A program made the translations under genes and the position numbers. From Pseudogemmatithrix spongiicola (lineage in GTDB: Bacteria; Gemmatimonadota; Gemmatimonadetes; Gemmatimonadales; Gemmatimonadaceae), in the NCBI RefSeq assembly GCF_030623445.1, contig NZ_CP130613.1:2976001-3040000 (forward strand): 64,000 nt of DNA. The letters run 5' to 3'. This document shows positions 34,319 to 41,763 of the stretch, piece by piece. Under the pieces are notes generated by a model. That model was given only the letters and a program-made list of their open reading frames with translations, was not told where the DNA came from and ran no database searches. The first letter of the stretch is position 1; every line of letters starts with the position of its first letter.

Positions 34319-36942
34319 CGCTGCGAACGTAGTAGCGCGCGCCAGTCAGGAATGGCGATGAGCTGGGTGTCACCCTCGCCTTCCCGCACGGCGAACACCA
34401 TCCGCCCCGCGCGATCGACATCCCAGTTGCCGACGAGCCCTTCCGGCACCGCCACACGGACCGGCGTACCGACCGCGACATTGGCACCCAACGACACCGA
34501 GACCCGGAAGAGACTCGGTATCGTGCGGTCTCGGCCCCCGGCAGCGACGTAGTACACGCTGCGTCCATCGCCCGACCAGCGCGGTGCGAAGCCATATCCC
34601 GACGACAGCTTCCATTGCGCACCGGAACCGACGGCCGGGAACGGTCGGAGATACACCTCGGTGGGTCCACCTTCGTCGCTGGCGTAGACGATCCAGCGTC
34701 CGTCAGGCGAGACCGCCGGCATCAACCCGTTGTAGGCGCCGCGCAGGAAATCGCGCTCGGACCGTTCGCGTCGCGGATCCAGCACCACAATCGCCGAGTG
34801 CCCTCGCATCGCGTTGGCCGGGCTCCCGTCGGCGAAGACCAGCGTCGAGTCGTTGACCCAACTGAAGCCGTGCTGGTCACCCGGTCGCCGCGCGAGGCGG
34901 CGGACGGGCGACGATCCATCGAGCGGTTGCGCGAAGAGATCCTCGGCGTCGCTCGCGGAATCGGTGGCGGTGAAGGCCAACTCACGCCCATCCGGAGACC
35001 ACACGGGGGCATGCGGACCGCCGACCGCGGCAAACCGCGTCAGCGTCTTCGAGGCGAAATCATAGATCTGCGTTTCGCGGAGCGAGCCGCGCGCGGAACC
35101 GCGCGTAAGGGCAAGCCGGGATCCATCCGGTGAGAAGCGAAGGTAGGACACCGTCTGCGGCGGCAGCGGCAGGGTGTCCAAGCGACCGCCGGCTGACTGC
35201 ACCACGATGCGCACCGCAGGGTCCGACCCCACCAGATACACCAGCAGGCCGCGCGCCGTGACGGCGAACGGGCTGATGGCGGAACTGACGGCCATGTCGG
35301 CGGCGATCGGCACCGGCGCGCCCACCACCTTCCGCGCCCCTTGGTCGAACTCTACCGCGAACAGGCCGCCCTGCGGATGGCCGAAGAGCAGGTAGCCGTC
35401 GTCGGTGAGTTCACCTTCACTCGCTTGCGCGAGCACCTGCGTGGTGTCGTCGCGCTCGAGGTCGTAGTACATCAGACGGCTGCCCTGCCGCTCGTCCACG
35501 TAGAACAACCCGCGGCCATCGGGCGTGAAGCGCGGCGCCGAGCCATCCGCAGCGGTCACCAGGCGCCGAACCTCGGCGCCATCGGGCGAGACGACCCACA
35601 GGCCACCGCGTCCCTCGAATGCCAGTTGCCCTTGCCGTCCGTACCGCACCCGGCTTCCATCGAGTGTGTCCGCCGAGAGGACGGCGATCGGTGCCCCGCC
35701 GCGCATCGAGACTTTTCGCAGCGCTCCGCTGGCGGAGTACGCAATCCACGCGCCATCGGGGGAGAACGACGGCGACTCCGCACCATCGGTGCCGGGCAAT
35801 AGGCGATATGCGCGGGATCCCCGCTCGCGTACCGCGATGCCGTCATCCATGGCGATCGCGACCGCCTCGCCGTCTGATGAGACGGTGAAGCGCCGCAGGT
35901 CAGGACCGCGCCCGTCGACTTCCAGCACGAGCGGCAGCGCGAGACCGCTCGCGCCCGCTTCACGATCGGCACCCAGCCACGCGCCACCCGCGAGCCCGAG
36001 CAGGGCCACCGTGACACCGGCCACGAGCGGCCAGCGCGCCGCGCGCATGGACGCTGCGGCTGGCGCTCCGCTGTGCGAGGGCGCGGCGCCAGCGACCGTC
36101 GGTGGGCTCGGCGCGCGCAACGCCTCGCTGAACGACGCAGCCGTCGCGAAGCGATCGGCCGGCAGCTTCGCGAGCGCGCGCAGCACGGCGGCTTCGACCT
36201 GCGGCGGAATCGTATCACGCAATGCCGTGGGTGCGACGGGCTTCTCGGTCAGCACCTTCGCCACGATGCTCTGCACCGACGCGCCAGCGAAGGGCGGCTC
36301 ACCGGTCAGCATCTCGTAGGTCACCGCACCAAGCGCGTAGATGTCGCTGCGCGCATCGATCGTGCGCTCGCCCATCGCCTGTTCGGGACTCATATACTGC
36401 GGCGTCCCCAGCGAGAGCCCGGTCTGCGTCATGCGCGCACCGCCCGCGGTCTGCACCGCCAGCGCAATGCCGAAGTCGGCCACCACAGCGTGCCCGCCCT
36501 GCAGCAGGATGTTCTCAGGCTTGATGTCGCGGTGGATCACGCCTTGCGAGTGCGCATGGGCCAGCGCATCGGCGACTTCGCGCGCCACCAGCAGCGCGTC
36601 CTCGAGCGGCAGCTGCTGCTCGCGCGCGAGTCGGGCGCGCAACGTCTCGCCCGTGACCAGCGGCATCACGTAAAACAGCAGCCCGTCCGCTTCGCCGCTG
36701 TCGAGCAACGGCAAGATGTGCGGATGCTGCAGCTTCGCGGTGGTCTTGATCTCGCTCAAGAACCGATCGCCGCCCAGTGCCGCCCCGAGGTCGGGGTGCA
36801 ACACCTTGATCGCCACCTCACGCTCATGCCGCAGGTCGCGCGCCAACCAAACGGTGGCCATGCCGCCGGCGCCGAGCTCGCGCTCGATCGCGTAGCGCTC
36901 GCGAAGCGCCGCCGTCAGCCGCGCACGCAGGTCAGTCGAGAT
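34315..36942 (-). CDS. Ser/Thr protein kinase with membrane helix and TolB-like propeller
   Basis: About 875-residue Hanks-type kinase: glycine loop ELGAGGMATVW, lysine in VAIKVLHPDL, HRDIKPEN and ADFGIAL, then one membrane helix (PLVAGVTVALLGLAGGAWLG). An extracytoplasmic WD40/TolB-like beta-propeller follows, with repeated FSPDG, FTPDGRG, WSPDGRELAF and SPDGRWIVYAS motifs. The first ATG in frame (36861) would delete the glycine loop. No ATG, GTG or TTG exists upstream before the in-frame stop at 36981. A strong Shine-Dalgarno AAGGAG (36955-36950) sits 7 nt before an in-frame ATC (36942), giving a family-typical start (x)STDLRARL. I therefore place the start at that ATC; a sequence error is the alternative. 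Confidence 0.8.
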   Translation of the reverse strand: MSTDLRARLTAALRERYAIERELGAGGMATVWLARDLRHEREVAIKVLHPDLGAALGGDRFLSEIKTTAKLQHPHILPLLDSGEADGLLFYVMPLVTGETLRARLAREQQLPLEDALLVAREVADALAHAHSQGVIHRDIKPENILLQGGHAVVADFGIALAVQTAGGARMTQTGLSLGTPQYMSPEQAMGERTIDARSDIYALGAVTYEMLTGEPPFAGASVQSIVAKVLTEKPVAPTALRDTIPPQVEAAVLRALAKLPADRFATAASFSEALRAPSPPTVAGAAPSHSGAPAAASMRAARWPLVAGVTVALLGLAGGAWLGADREAGASGLALPLVLEVDGRGPDLRRFTVSSDGEAVAIAMDDGIAVRERGSRAYRLLPGTDGAESPSFSPDGAWIAYSASGALRKVSMRGGAPIAVLSADTLDGSRVRYGRQGQLAFEGRGGLWVVSPDGAEVRRLVTAADGSAPRFTPDGRGLFYVDERQGSRLMYYDLERDDTTQVLAQASEGELTDDGYLLFGHPQGGLFAVEFDQGARKVVGAPVPIAADMAVSSAISPFAVTARGLLVYLVGSDPAVRIVVQSAGGRLDTLPLPPQTVSYLRFSPDGSRLALTRGSARGSLRETQIYDFASKTLTRFAAVGGPHAPVWSPDGRELAFTATDSASDAEDLFAQPLDGSSPVRRLARRPGDQHGFSWVNDSTLVFADGSPANAMRGHSAIVVLDPRRERSERDFLRGAYNGLMPAVSPDGRWIVYASDEGGPTEVYLRPFPAVGSGAQWKLSSGYGFAPRWSGDGRSVYYVAAGGRDRTIPSLFRVSVSLGANVAVGTPVRVAVPEGLVGNWDVDRAGRMVFAVREGEGDTQLIAIPDWRALLRSQR

Positions 36943-38125
36943 ACGGCGACTCCTTCTTCCGCCACGGTTCGAGCGCCTTCACGAAATCGGCGCCCAGCTC
37001 CTCGACCTGCCAACACCGGAACTCCGGAATCTCCAGGATCTGCTCGGCCTTCGCCGGCAGCATGCGCGCCACGGACTCCATGCGCTCGCGCGAGCAGAGC
37101 ACGCCCGGATCCAACTCCAGCCGCGCCGCCGCCGCATCGCGCACGGCCTTCAGGGCGCCGACCTTATGATCGAAATCCGGATCGCGGTCCCAGCGCGCGG
37201 ACTTCGGGAACTTCGGCAGCGCCGCTTCCGGCACCGCGAGGCCGCGGTCGATTGCTTCGATGATCTCCGCATGCGAGCGCTCGAGGATGCCCCGCGGCAT
37301 GCCCTTGATGTTCGCCAACGTCTCCTTGCTCGCCGGGTGCGCCTTCGCCGCCTCGAGCAGCACCTCGTTGCTCACCACGCGGAACGTCGCACGGTCGAGC
37401 TTGAGCGCCGCGCCATCGCGCCACTGCACCAACTCGCGGAACACCGCCAGCTCGCGGCGCGTGAGGTCGCGCGCGCCCTTCACTTTCAGGAACCCGTTCG
37501 CGTCGTCCGCCGGCCAACGCACGCTCTCCAGCCGCTCGAACTCTTCCTTGGCCCAGGCGAGCCGCCCCTTCTTCACGAGTTGCCCATGCAGCTCGTCGCG
37601 CAGGCCGAGCAGGTGGATGGTGTCCTGCGCCGCGTAATCGAGCATGTCGGCCGTCAGCGGGCGCATCGACCAATCCGCGCGCTGGTGCTTCTTGTCGAGC
37701 TTCACGCCGAAGTACTGCTCGAGCAGTGCCGCGAGTCCGAAGGCCTTGATGCCGAGTAGCTGCGCCGCGACGCGCGTGTCGAACACGTTGCGCACGTTCC
37801 AGCCGTAATCCTGGTGCAGCAGCCGCAGGTCGTAGTCGGCGTCGTGGAAGACGATCTCGATCGCCGGGTCCTCGATCATCGCGCCAAGCAGCGCCGGCGA
37901 CTCGATGGGCAGCGGATCGATCACCGCGTGCGCGTTGTCCGTGGACAGCTGCAGCAGGTAGATGCGATCGACGAAGCGATGGAAGCTCGCGCCCTCGGTG
38001 TCGAGCGCGAGGCGACGCGCGCCCTTGGCGGCGGCGAGCCAGGCGCGGACCGCGGCATCGGTGTCGAGGTACTGGGCGCTCGGAGCCTTGGCGCTGCGCG
38101 GGGCGGACGGATTCACAGCCTGCAA
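36932..38125 (-). CDS. rnd: Ribonuclease D
   Basis: 397-residue 3'-5' exoribonuclease for tRNA and stable-RNA maturation. DEDDy catalytic motifs: LDTEGASFHR (Exo I), HDADYDLRLLH (Exo II), DYAAQDTIHL (Exo III with Tyr/Asp). An HRDC domain follows (KGARDLTRRELAVFRELVQW) and a second helical region completes it. The last 11 nt overlap the proposed start of the kinase gene, and its coding sequence carries that gene's Shine-Dalgarno. Confidence 0.9.
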   Translation of the reverse strand: MQAVNPSAPRSAKAPSAQYLDTDAAVRAWLAAAKGARRLALDTEGASFHRFVDRIYLLQLSTDNAHAVIDPLPIESPALLGAMIEDPAIEIVFHDADYDLRLLHQDYGWNVRNVFDTRVAAQLLGIKAFGLAALLEQYFGVKLDKKHQRADWSMRPLTADMLDYAAQDTIHLLGLRDELHGQLVKKGRLAWAKEEFERLESVRWPADDANGFLKVKGARDLTRRELAVFRELVQWRDGAALKLDRATFRVVSNEVLLEAAKAHPASKETLANIKGMPRGILERSHAEIIEAIDRGLAVPEAALPKFPKSARWDRDPDFDHKVGALKAVRDAAAARLELDPGVLCSRERMESVARMLPAKAEQILEIPEFRCWQVEELGADFVKALEPWRKKESPYLD

Positions 38126-38208
38126 TCTAGCCCCCTGCGCCAGTCGGGGCCGCCCTTGCCCAGAGGGGACCCGGACGGTTCGTTTGTGCTAGGTCCCCTT
38201 CCGCCGAG

Positions 38209-39336
38209 ATGCCCCTGACGACGACCTCCTCCGGCGCGCCGCCCGAGCGCCCCATGCATGCGGGCGACATCTACCGTGCGGCGATTGCCATCATCGCCAC
38301 GCTCATCCTGTTCCAACTGCTCTGGTCGGCGCGGATTCTCGTGCTGACCGCATTTCTGGGCGTGCTTTTCGGCTTGTCCGCGGCGCGGGCGACCGACTGG
38401 GTGGTCGCCCGGAGCAAGCTGAACCGCAATGTCGCCGCGGCGGTCGTGGTATTGGGCACCCTACTCGTGCTGGTCGGCATCTTCGCCTGGACCGGCCCGA
38501 CGCTCGTGGAGCAGTCGCAGGACCTGCGCACCAAGCTGCCCGAGGCCGCGACCAAGCTCGAAGAATGGCTGGCCGGCAGGATGCCGGACCTGCTGAACAC
38601 GATCGCGCCGCCCACCGCTGACGGCTCCAGCCGCATCGTCGCGGCCGTGAGCAAACACGCCCCGGCGCTGACCAACTTCGCCTTTGGCATCCTGCAGTCG
38701 ACGCTCGTCGTCGCCGCGGGCGTGGTCATGGTGGTGTTCCTCGCGCTCTACATCGCGGCCGATCCGGGCGTGTACCGCCGCGGTGCGCTGTTGCTGGTGC
38801 CGGTCGCCAAGCGCGAGCGCGTCGCCGGTCTGCTCACCGCGCTTGGCACGACGCTGCGTACGTGGTTCGCCACGCAGCTCATCGCGATGGTCGTGATCGG
38901 CATCGTCACGACCATCCTGCTCGCCGTGCTCGGCGTGCGCGCCGCGTTCCCACTCGGCGTGATCGCCGGCATCTTCGAGTTCATCCCGAATGTCGGCCCG
39001 ATGCTCGCGGCGATTCCCGCAGTCCTGATGGGCTTCGTCGACTCACCGCAGAAGGCGCTCTTGGTGGTCGGCGTGTACTGGGGCATCCAGTTCCTCGAGA
39101 ACAACCTCCTCATCCCGTACCTGATGAAGGAGCAGCTCGACCTGCCCCCGGCGCTGACGCTGATCGCGCAGGTCGTGATGGCCTTCGTCTTCGGTTTCCT
39201 GGGGCTCTTCGTGGCGATTCCCATGCTCGCCGCCGTGGTCGTCGTGATGCGCACGTTCTGGGTCGAGGACGACGTGCCGCCGCTGCCGACGGTCGAGCTT
39301 CAAGTGCCGGCGAACGTCGGCGAGCCGACCGCGTGA
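38209..39336 (+). CDS. AI-2E-family transporter
   Basis: 375-residue inner-membrane protein with about eight helices and the family blocks ARATDWVVARSKLNR, VMVVFLALYIAADPGVYRRG, EFIPNVGPMLAAIPAVLMG and QFLENNLLIPYLMKEQLDLP. The family includes AI-2 exporters and Na+/H+ antiporters, so substrate is not predictable. The stop overlaps the GTG start of the next gene (GTGA). An internal ATG at 38254 is a possible alternative start. Confidence 0.88.
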   Translation: MPLTTTSSGAPPERPMHAGDIYRAAIAIIATLILFQLLWSARILVLTAFLGVLFGLSAARATDWVVARSKLNRNVAAAVVVLGTLLVLVGIFAWTGPTLVEQSQDLRTKLPEAATKLEEWLAGRMPDLLNTIAPPTADGSSRIVAAVSKHAPALTNFAFGILQSTLVVAAGVVMVVFLALYIAADPGVYRRGALLLVPVAKRERVAGLLTALGTTLRTWFATQLIAMVVIGIVTTILLAVLGVRAAFPLGVIAGIFEFIPNVGPMLAAIPAVLMGFVDSPQKALLVVGVYWGIQFLENNLLIPYLMKEQLDLPPALTLIAQVVMAFVFGFLGLFVAIPMLAAVVVVMRTFWVEDDVPPLPTVELQVPANVGEPTA

Positions 39337-40124
39337 AGCTCCAGACCGCCCGCGGAACCGTCGGCTTCGAGGAATCCGGCAGCGGACTGCCGGTCGTGTT
39401 GCTGCACGGATTTCCCCACGACCGCACGCTGTGGGCGGCGCAGTTGGCCGCAGCGCCTGCTGGCGCGCGGATGATTGCGCTTGACCTGCCAGGCTTCGGT
39501 GAGAGCGACAGCGCCGAAGTCCCCTCGCTCGACCACTGGGCCGATTGGGTCGTCGCCGCCCTCGACGCCCTGGCCATCGAACGCGCCGTCATCGGCGGCC
39601 TCTCGATGGGCGGCTATCTCGCGTTCGCGCTCTGGCGCCGCCACCCGCAACGAATCCTCGGCCTCATCCTCGCCGATACCCGGGCGGGGGCCGACACCCT
39701 CGAGGGCCAGGAGAAGCGCGTCGCAATGCAGGCGCAGGTCTTGAAGGAGGGCCCCGGGGCCATCGCCGCGGCCATGCTGCCGGGCATGGTCGGCAAGACG
39801 ACGCGCGCCGAGCGACCGCGGGCGGTCGAGTATCTCGACGCGATGATGCGCCGCGCCAGCGTCGAGGCCATCCACGACGCGCTGGACGCGCTGCGCACGC
39901 GCCCCGATTCCACGCCGACCCTCGCGACCATCACCGTCCCTACGCTCATCATCTGCGGCGAGGAAGACGTGCTGACGCCCGTGAAGGAGAGCGAGGCGAT
40001 GCACGCCGCAATCGCTGACGCACAGCTGGCCCTGATCCCGGGCGCCGGCCACGCCAGCTGCGTCGAGCACCCGTCCGCCTTCAACGCCCTGCTTTCTGGC
40101 TTCGTTCAGGCCAGATTTCCCTGA
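39333..40124 (+). CDS. Alpha/beta hydrolase
   Basis: 263-residue cytosolic alpha/beta-hydrolase: oxyanion HGFPHD, DLPGFGES, nucleophile elbow GGLSMGG, acid in CGEEDVLTPVKE, catalytic His in GAGHASCVEHP. It starts at GTG 39333 overlapping the stop of the AI-2E-type gene, hence coupled translation. Resembles the 3-oxoadipate enol-lactonase/esterase group; no specific substrate can be given. Confidence 0.85.
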   Translation: MKLQTARGTVGFEESGSGLPVVLLHGFPHDRTLWAAQLAAAPAGARMIALDLPGFGESDSAEVPSLDHWADWVVAALDALAIERAVIGGLSMGGYLAFALWRRHPQRILGLILADTRAGADTLEGQEKRVAMQAQVLKEGPGAIAAAMLPGMVGKTTRAERPRAVEYLDAMMRRASVEAIHDALDALRTRPDSTPTLATITVPTLIICGEEDVLTPVKESEAMHAAIADAQLALIPGAGHASCVEHPSAFNALLSGFVQARFP

Positions 40125-40145
40125 TTCCCCCCACTGGAATCCGAT

Positions 40146-40769
40146 TTGACCTCCGCGACCCCGAACCACCAGAACGTCAGCGCCGCCGAACAGACGCCCG
40201 CCGCAAGGATCGGCGCGGTGCTGTTCAAGAACCGCGGCTGGCTGCCCGTGCCCTTCCTCGTCGTGCCCGTCCTGGCGATGCAGGAGCTCACGACGCGCAA
40301 CCTGCTCATCGGCGCCATCGTGATGGTGATCGGCGAGTGGTGGCGGATGTGGGGCGTGGCGACCGCTGGCACCGTGACGCGCCGCCGCTCGCGCAACGTG
40401 CAGAAGCTCGTGAGTCACGGGCCGTTCTCGTGGAGCCGCAATCCGCTCTACAACGGCAACTTCCTGCTCTGGATGGGCATCATCACCATCAGCGGCGTGT
40501 ACTGGTTCCTGCCGGTCGCCGCCGTGATCTTCGCGGTCGAGTACTACTACATCGTGCGCTACGAAGAGGGAGTGCTCGAGAGCATCTTCGGCCAGGTGTA
40601 TCTCGACTACAAGGAGAAGACGCCGCGCTGGTTCCCGCGGCCGCCCAAGCCCGAGGATGCACAGGGAGAGTTCTTCTGGGCGGAAGCCTGGCGGTCGGAG
40701 ATCAGCACGTTCATGCAGTTCGCGGCGATCATCGCCTTGTTCTGGGCGAAGGACAGGTTCCTCTCATAA
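40146..40769 (+). CDS. Membrane methyltransferase, ICMT/PEMT-like
   Basis: 207-residue integral-membrane protein of the isoprenylcysteine carboxyl methyltransferase/phospholipid methyltransferase group. The signature for SAM binding is VSHGPFSWSRNPLYNGNFLLW followed by YEEGVLESIFGQVYLDYKEKTPRWFPR (shown as two parts: the RNPLY block and EEGVLESIFG..YLDY). It uses TTG 40146 as start. The stop codon touches a long inverted repeat with a strong terminator hairpin. Substrate probably a lipid; unknown. Confidence 0.75.
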   Translation: MTSATPNHQNVSAAEQTPAARIGAVLFKNRGWLPVPFLVVPVLAMQELTTRNLLIGAIVMVIGEWWRMWGVATAGTVTRRRSRNVQKLVSHGPFSWSRNPLYNGNFLLWMGIITISGVYWFLPVAAVIFAVEYYYIVRYEEGVLESIFGQVYLDYKEKTPRWFPRPPKPEDAQGEFFWAEAWRSEISTFMQFAAIIALFWAKDRFLS

Positions 40770-40874
40770 CTGCAGTTACGAGTTGGCAGTTGGAAGTAGT
40801 GAGAGGGCCCGCACCGAAGAATCGGTAGCGGGCCCTCTCTTTCAACTCATAACTCCCAACTCGTAACTGCAGTT
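40768..40874. repeat. Dispersed inverted repeat with 7-nt-periodic arms, copy A
   Basis: 107-bp imperfect palindrome. Outer arms begin and end with AACTGCAGTTACGAGTTG-type sequence. The left arm runs as AGTTACG-AGTTGGC-AGTTGGA-AGT (7-nt period) and the right arm is its approximate reverse complement. The centre holds the terminator hairpin at 40801-40839. Related copies lie at 50397-50498 and 53922-54024. Confidence 0.75.
40801..40839. terminator. Bidirectional terminator hairpin inside repeat copy A
   Basis: GAGAGGGCCCGC + ACCGA pairs with TCGGT + GCGGGCCCTCTC (12 and 5 bp, one bulged A, 4-nt loop AGAA). It is followed by TTT on the plus strand. It separates the convergent methyltransferase and ferredoxin genes. 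Confidence 0.75.
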
Positions 40875-40886
40875 GGCAGTTCTCTC

Positions 40887-41150
40887 TTACCGCGTGGGCC
40901 GTCCCGGCTTCGGCTCCTTATTGAACGCCTCGCGGTTCAGCTGCACATACTGCTTCAGGTTCGCCGGCACGTCTTCCTCCGGGAAGATCGCCGTCACCGG
41001 ACACTCCGGCTCGCAGGCGCCGCAATCGATGCACTCATCCGGCTGGATGAACAGCTGGTCCGGCCCCTCATAGATGCAATCCACCGGGCACACGTCCACG
41101 CAGGACTTGTCCTTGACGTTGATGCAGGCTTCGGTGATCACGTACGGCAT
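40887..41150 (-). CDS. fdxA: 7Fe-8S/2x[4Fe-4S]-type ferredoxin
   Basis: 87-residue soluble electron carrier starting MPYVITEACINVKD. First cluster motif: CVDVCPVDCIYEG. Second: CIDCGACEPECPVTAI. The pattern matches seven-iron FdxA-type ferredoxins, although exact cluster content is not certain from sequence. The start at 41150 gives the family-typical N-terminus; a longer frame to 41216 is antisense to nothing but lacks homology. Its electron-transfer partner is unknown. Confidence 0.88.
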   Translation of the reverse strand: MPYVITEACINVKDKSCVDVCPVDCIYEGPDQLFIQPDECIDCGACEPECPVTAIFPEEDVPANLKQYVQLNREAFNKEPKPGRPTR

Positions 41151-41292
41151 CGGGCTGGTCCTCGGTGGGTGGTCGTGCGGTGACTGGCGGAAGATAACAA
41201 TCTCTGGACGGCACAACAGGCGGGAGTGTCACCCGGTTTTCAATCGCCGGACATCGCTGGACAGCGCCCTATCCCTCACCTAAATCCCAGCT

Positions 41293-41763
41293 GTGCGCAT
41301 CACCGTCAACGGAACGCCCCGGGACGTCGCCCCTGCCGGCCACGCGACCCTGCTCGACCTCCTCCGCGACGACCTCGCGCTGACCGGCACCAAACGCGTC
41401 TGTGACCGCGGCGCCTGCGGGGCCTGCACCGTCCACGTCGAGGGTCGGCCCGTCTACGCCTGCCTGACGCTGGCCCACGGCTGCGACGGCCAGCACATCC
41501 AGACCATCGAGGGACTCGGCAGCCCCGATGCGCCGCACCCCCTGCAGCAGGCCTTCGCCCTCGAAGACGCCGCGCAATGCGGCTTCTGCACGCCGGGCCA
41601 GCTCATGGCCGCCGCCGCGCTGCTGGCGTCGAATCCGGATCCCACCGACGAGCAAGTCGTCGCGGCCATGAGCGGCAACCTCTGCCGCTGCGGCACGTAT
41701 CCCAAGATCGTCCGCGCGGTGCGTCGCGCCGCCACCATGTTGCGGAATGCGGCGCATGATTGA
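41293..41763 (+). CDS. Molybdenum hydroxylase 2Fe-2S subunit (XdhC/CoxS-like)
   Basis: 156-residue small subunit with two [2Fe-2S] clusters: plant-type CDRGACGACTV with the following C, and CGFCTPGQ plus CRCGTYP in the helical domain. It starts at GTG 41293. No Tat signal is seen, so the complex is probably cytosolic. It overlaps the large-subunit gene by 17 nt. The FAD subunit needed for a complete enzyme is encoded at 46997-47959. Confidence 0.92.
   Translation: MRITVNGTPRDVAPAGHATLLDLLRDDLALTGTKRVCDRGACGACTVHVEGRPVYACLTLAHGCDGQHIQTIEGLGSPDAPHPLQQAFALEDAAQCGFCTPGQLMAAAALLASNPDPTDEQVVAAMSGNLCRCGTYPKIVRAVRRAATMLRNAAHD

Noticed and set aside
40768-40874. Heptad repeats considered as a CRISPR or IS end
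   Set aside because: No spacers, no target duplication and no transposase; the arms are inverted around a hairpin.
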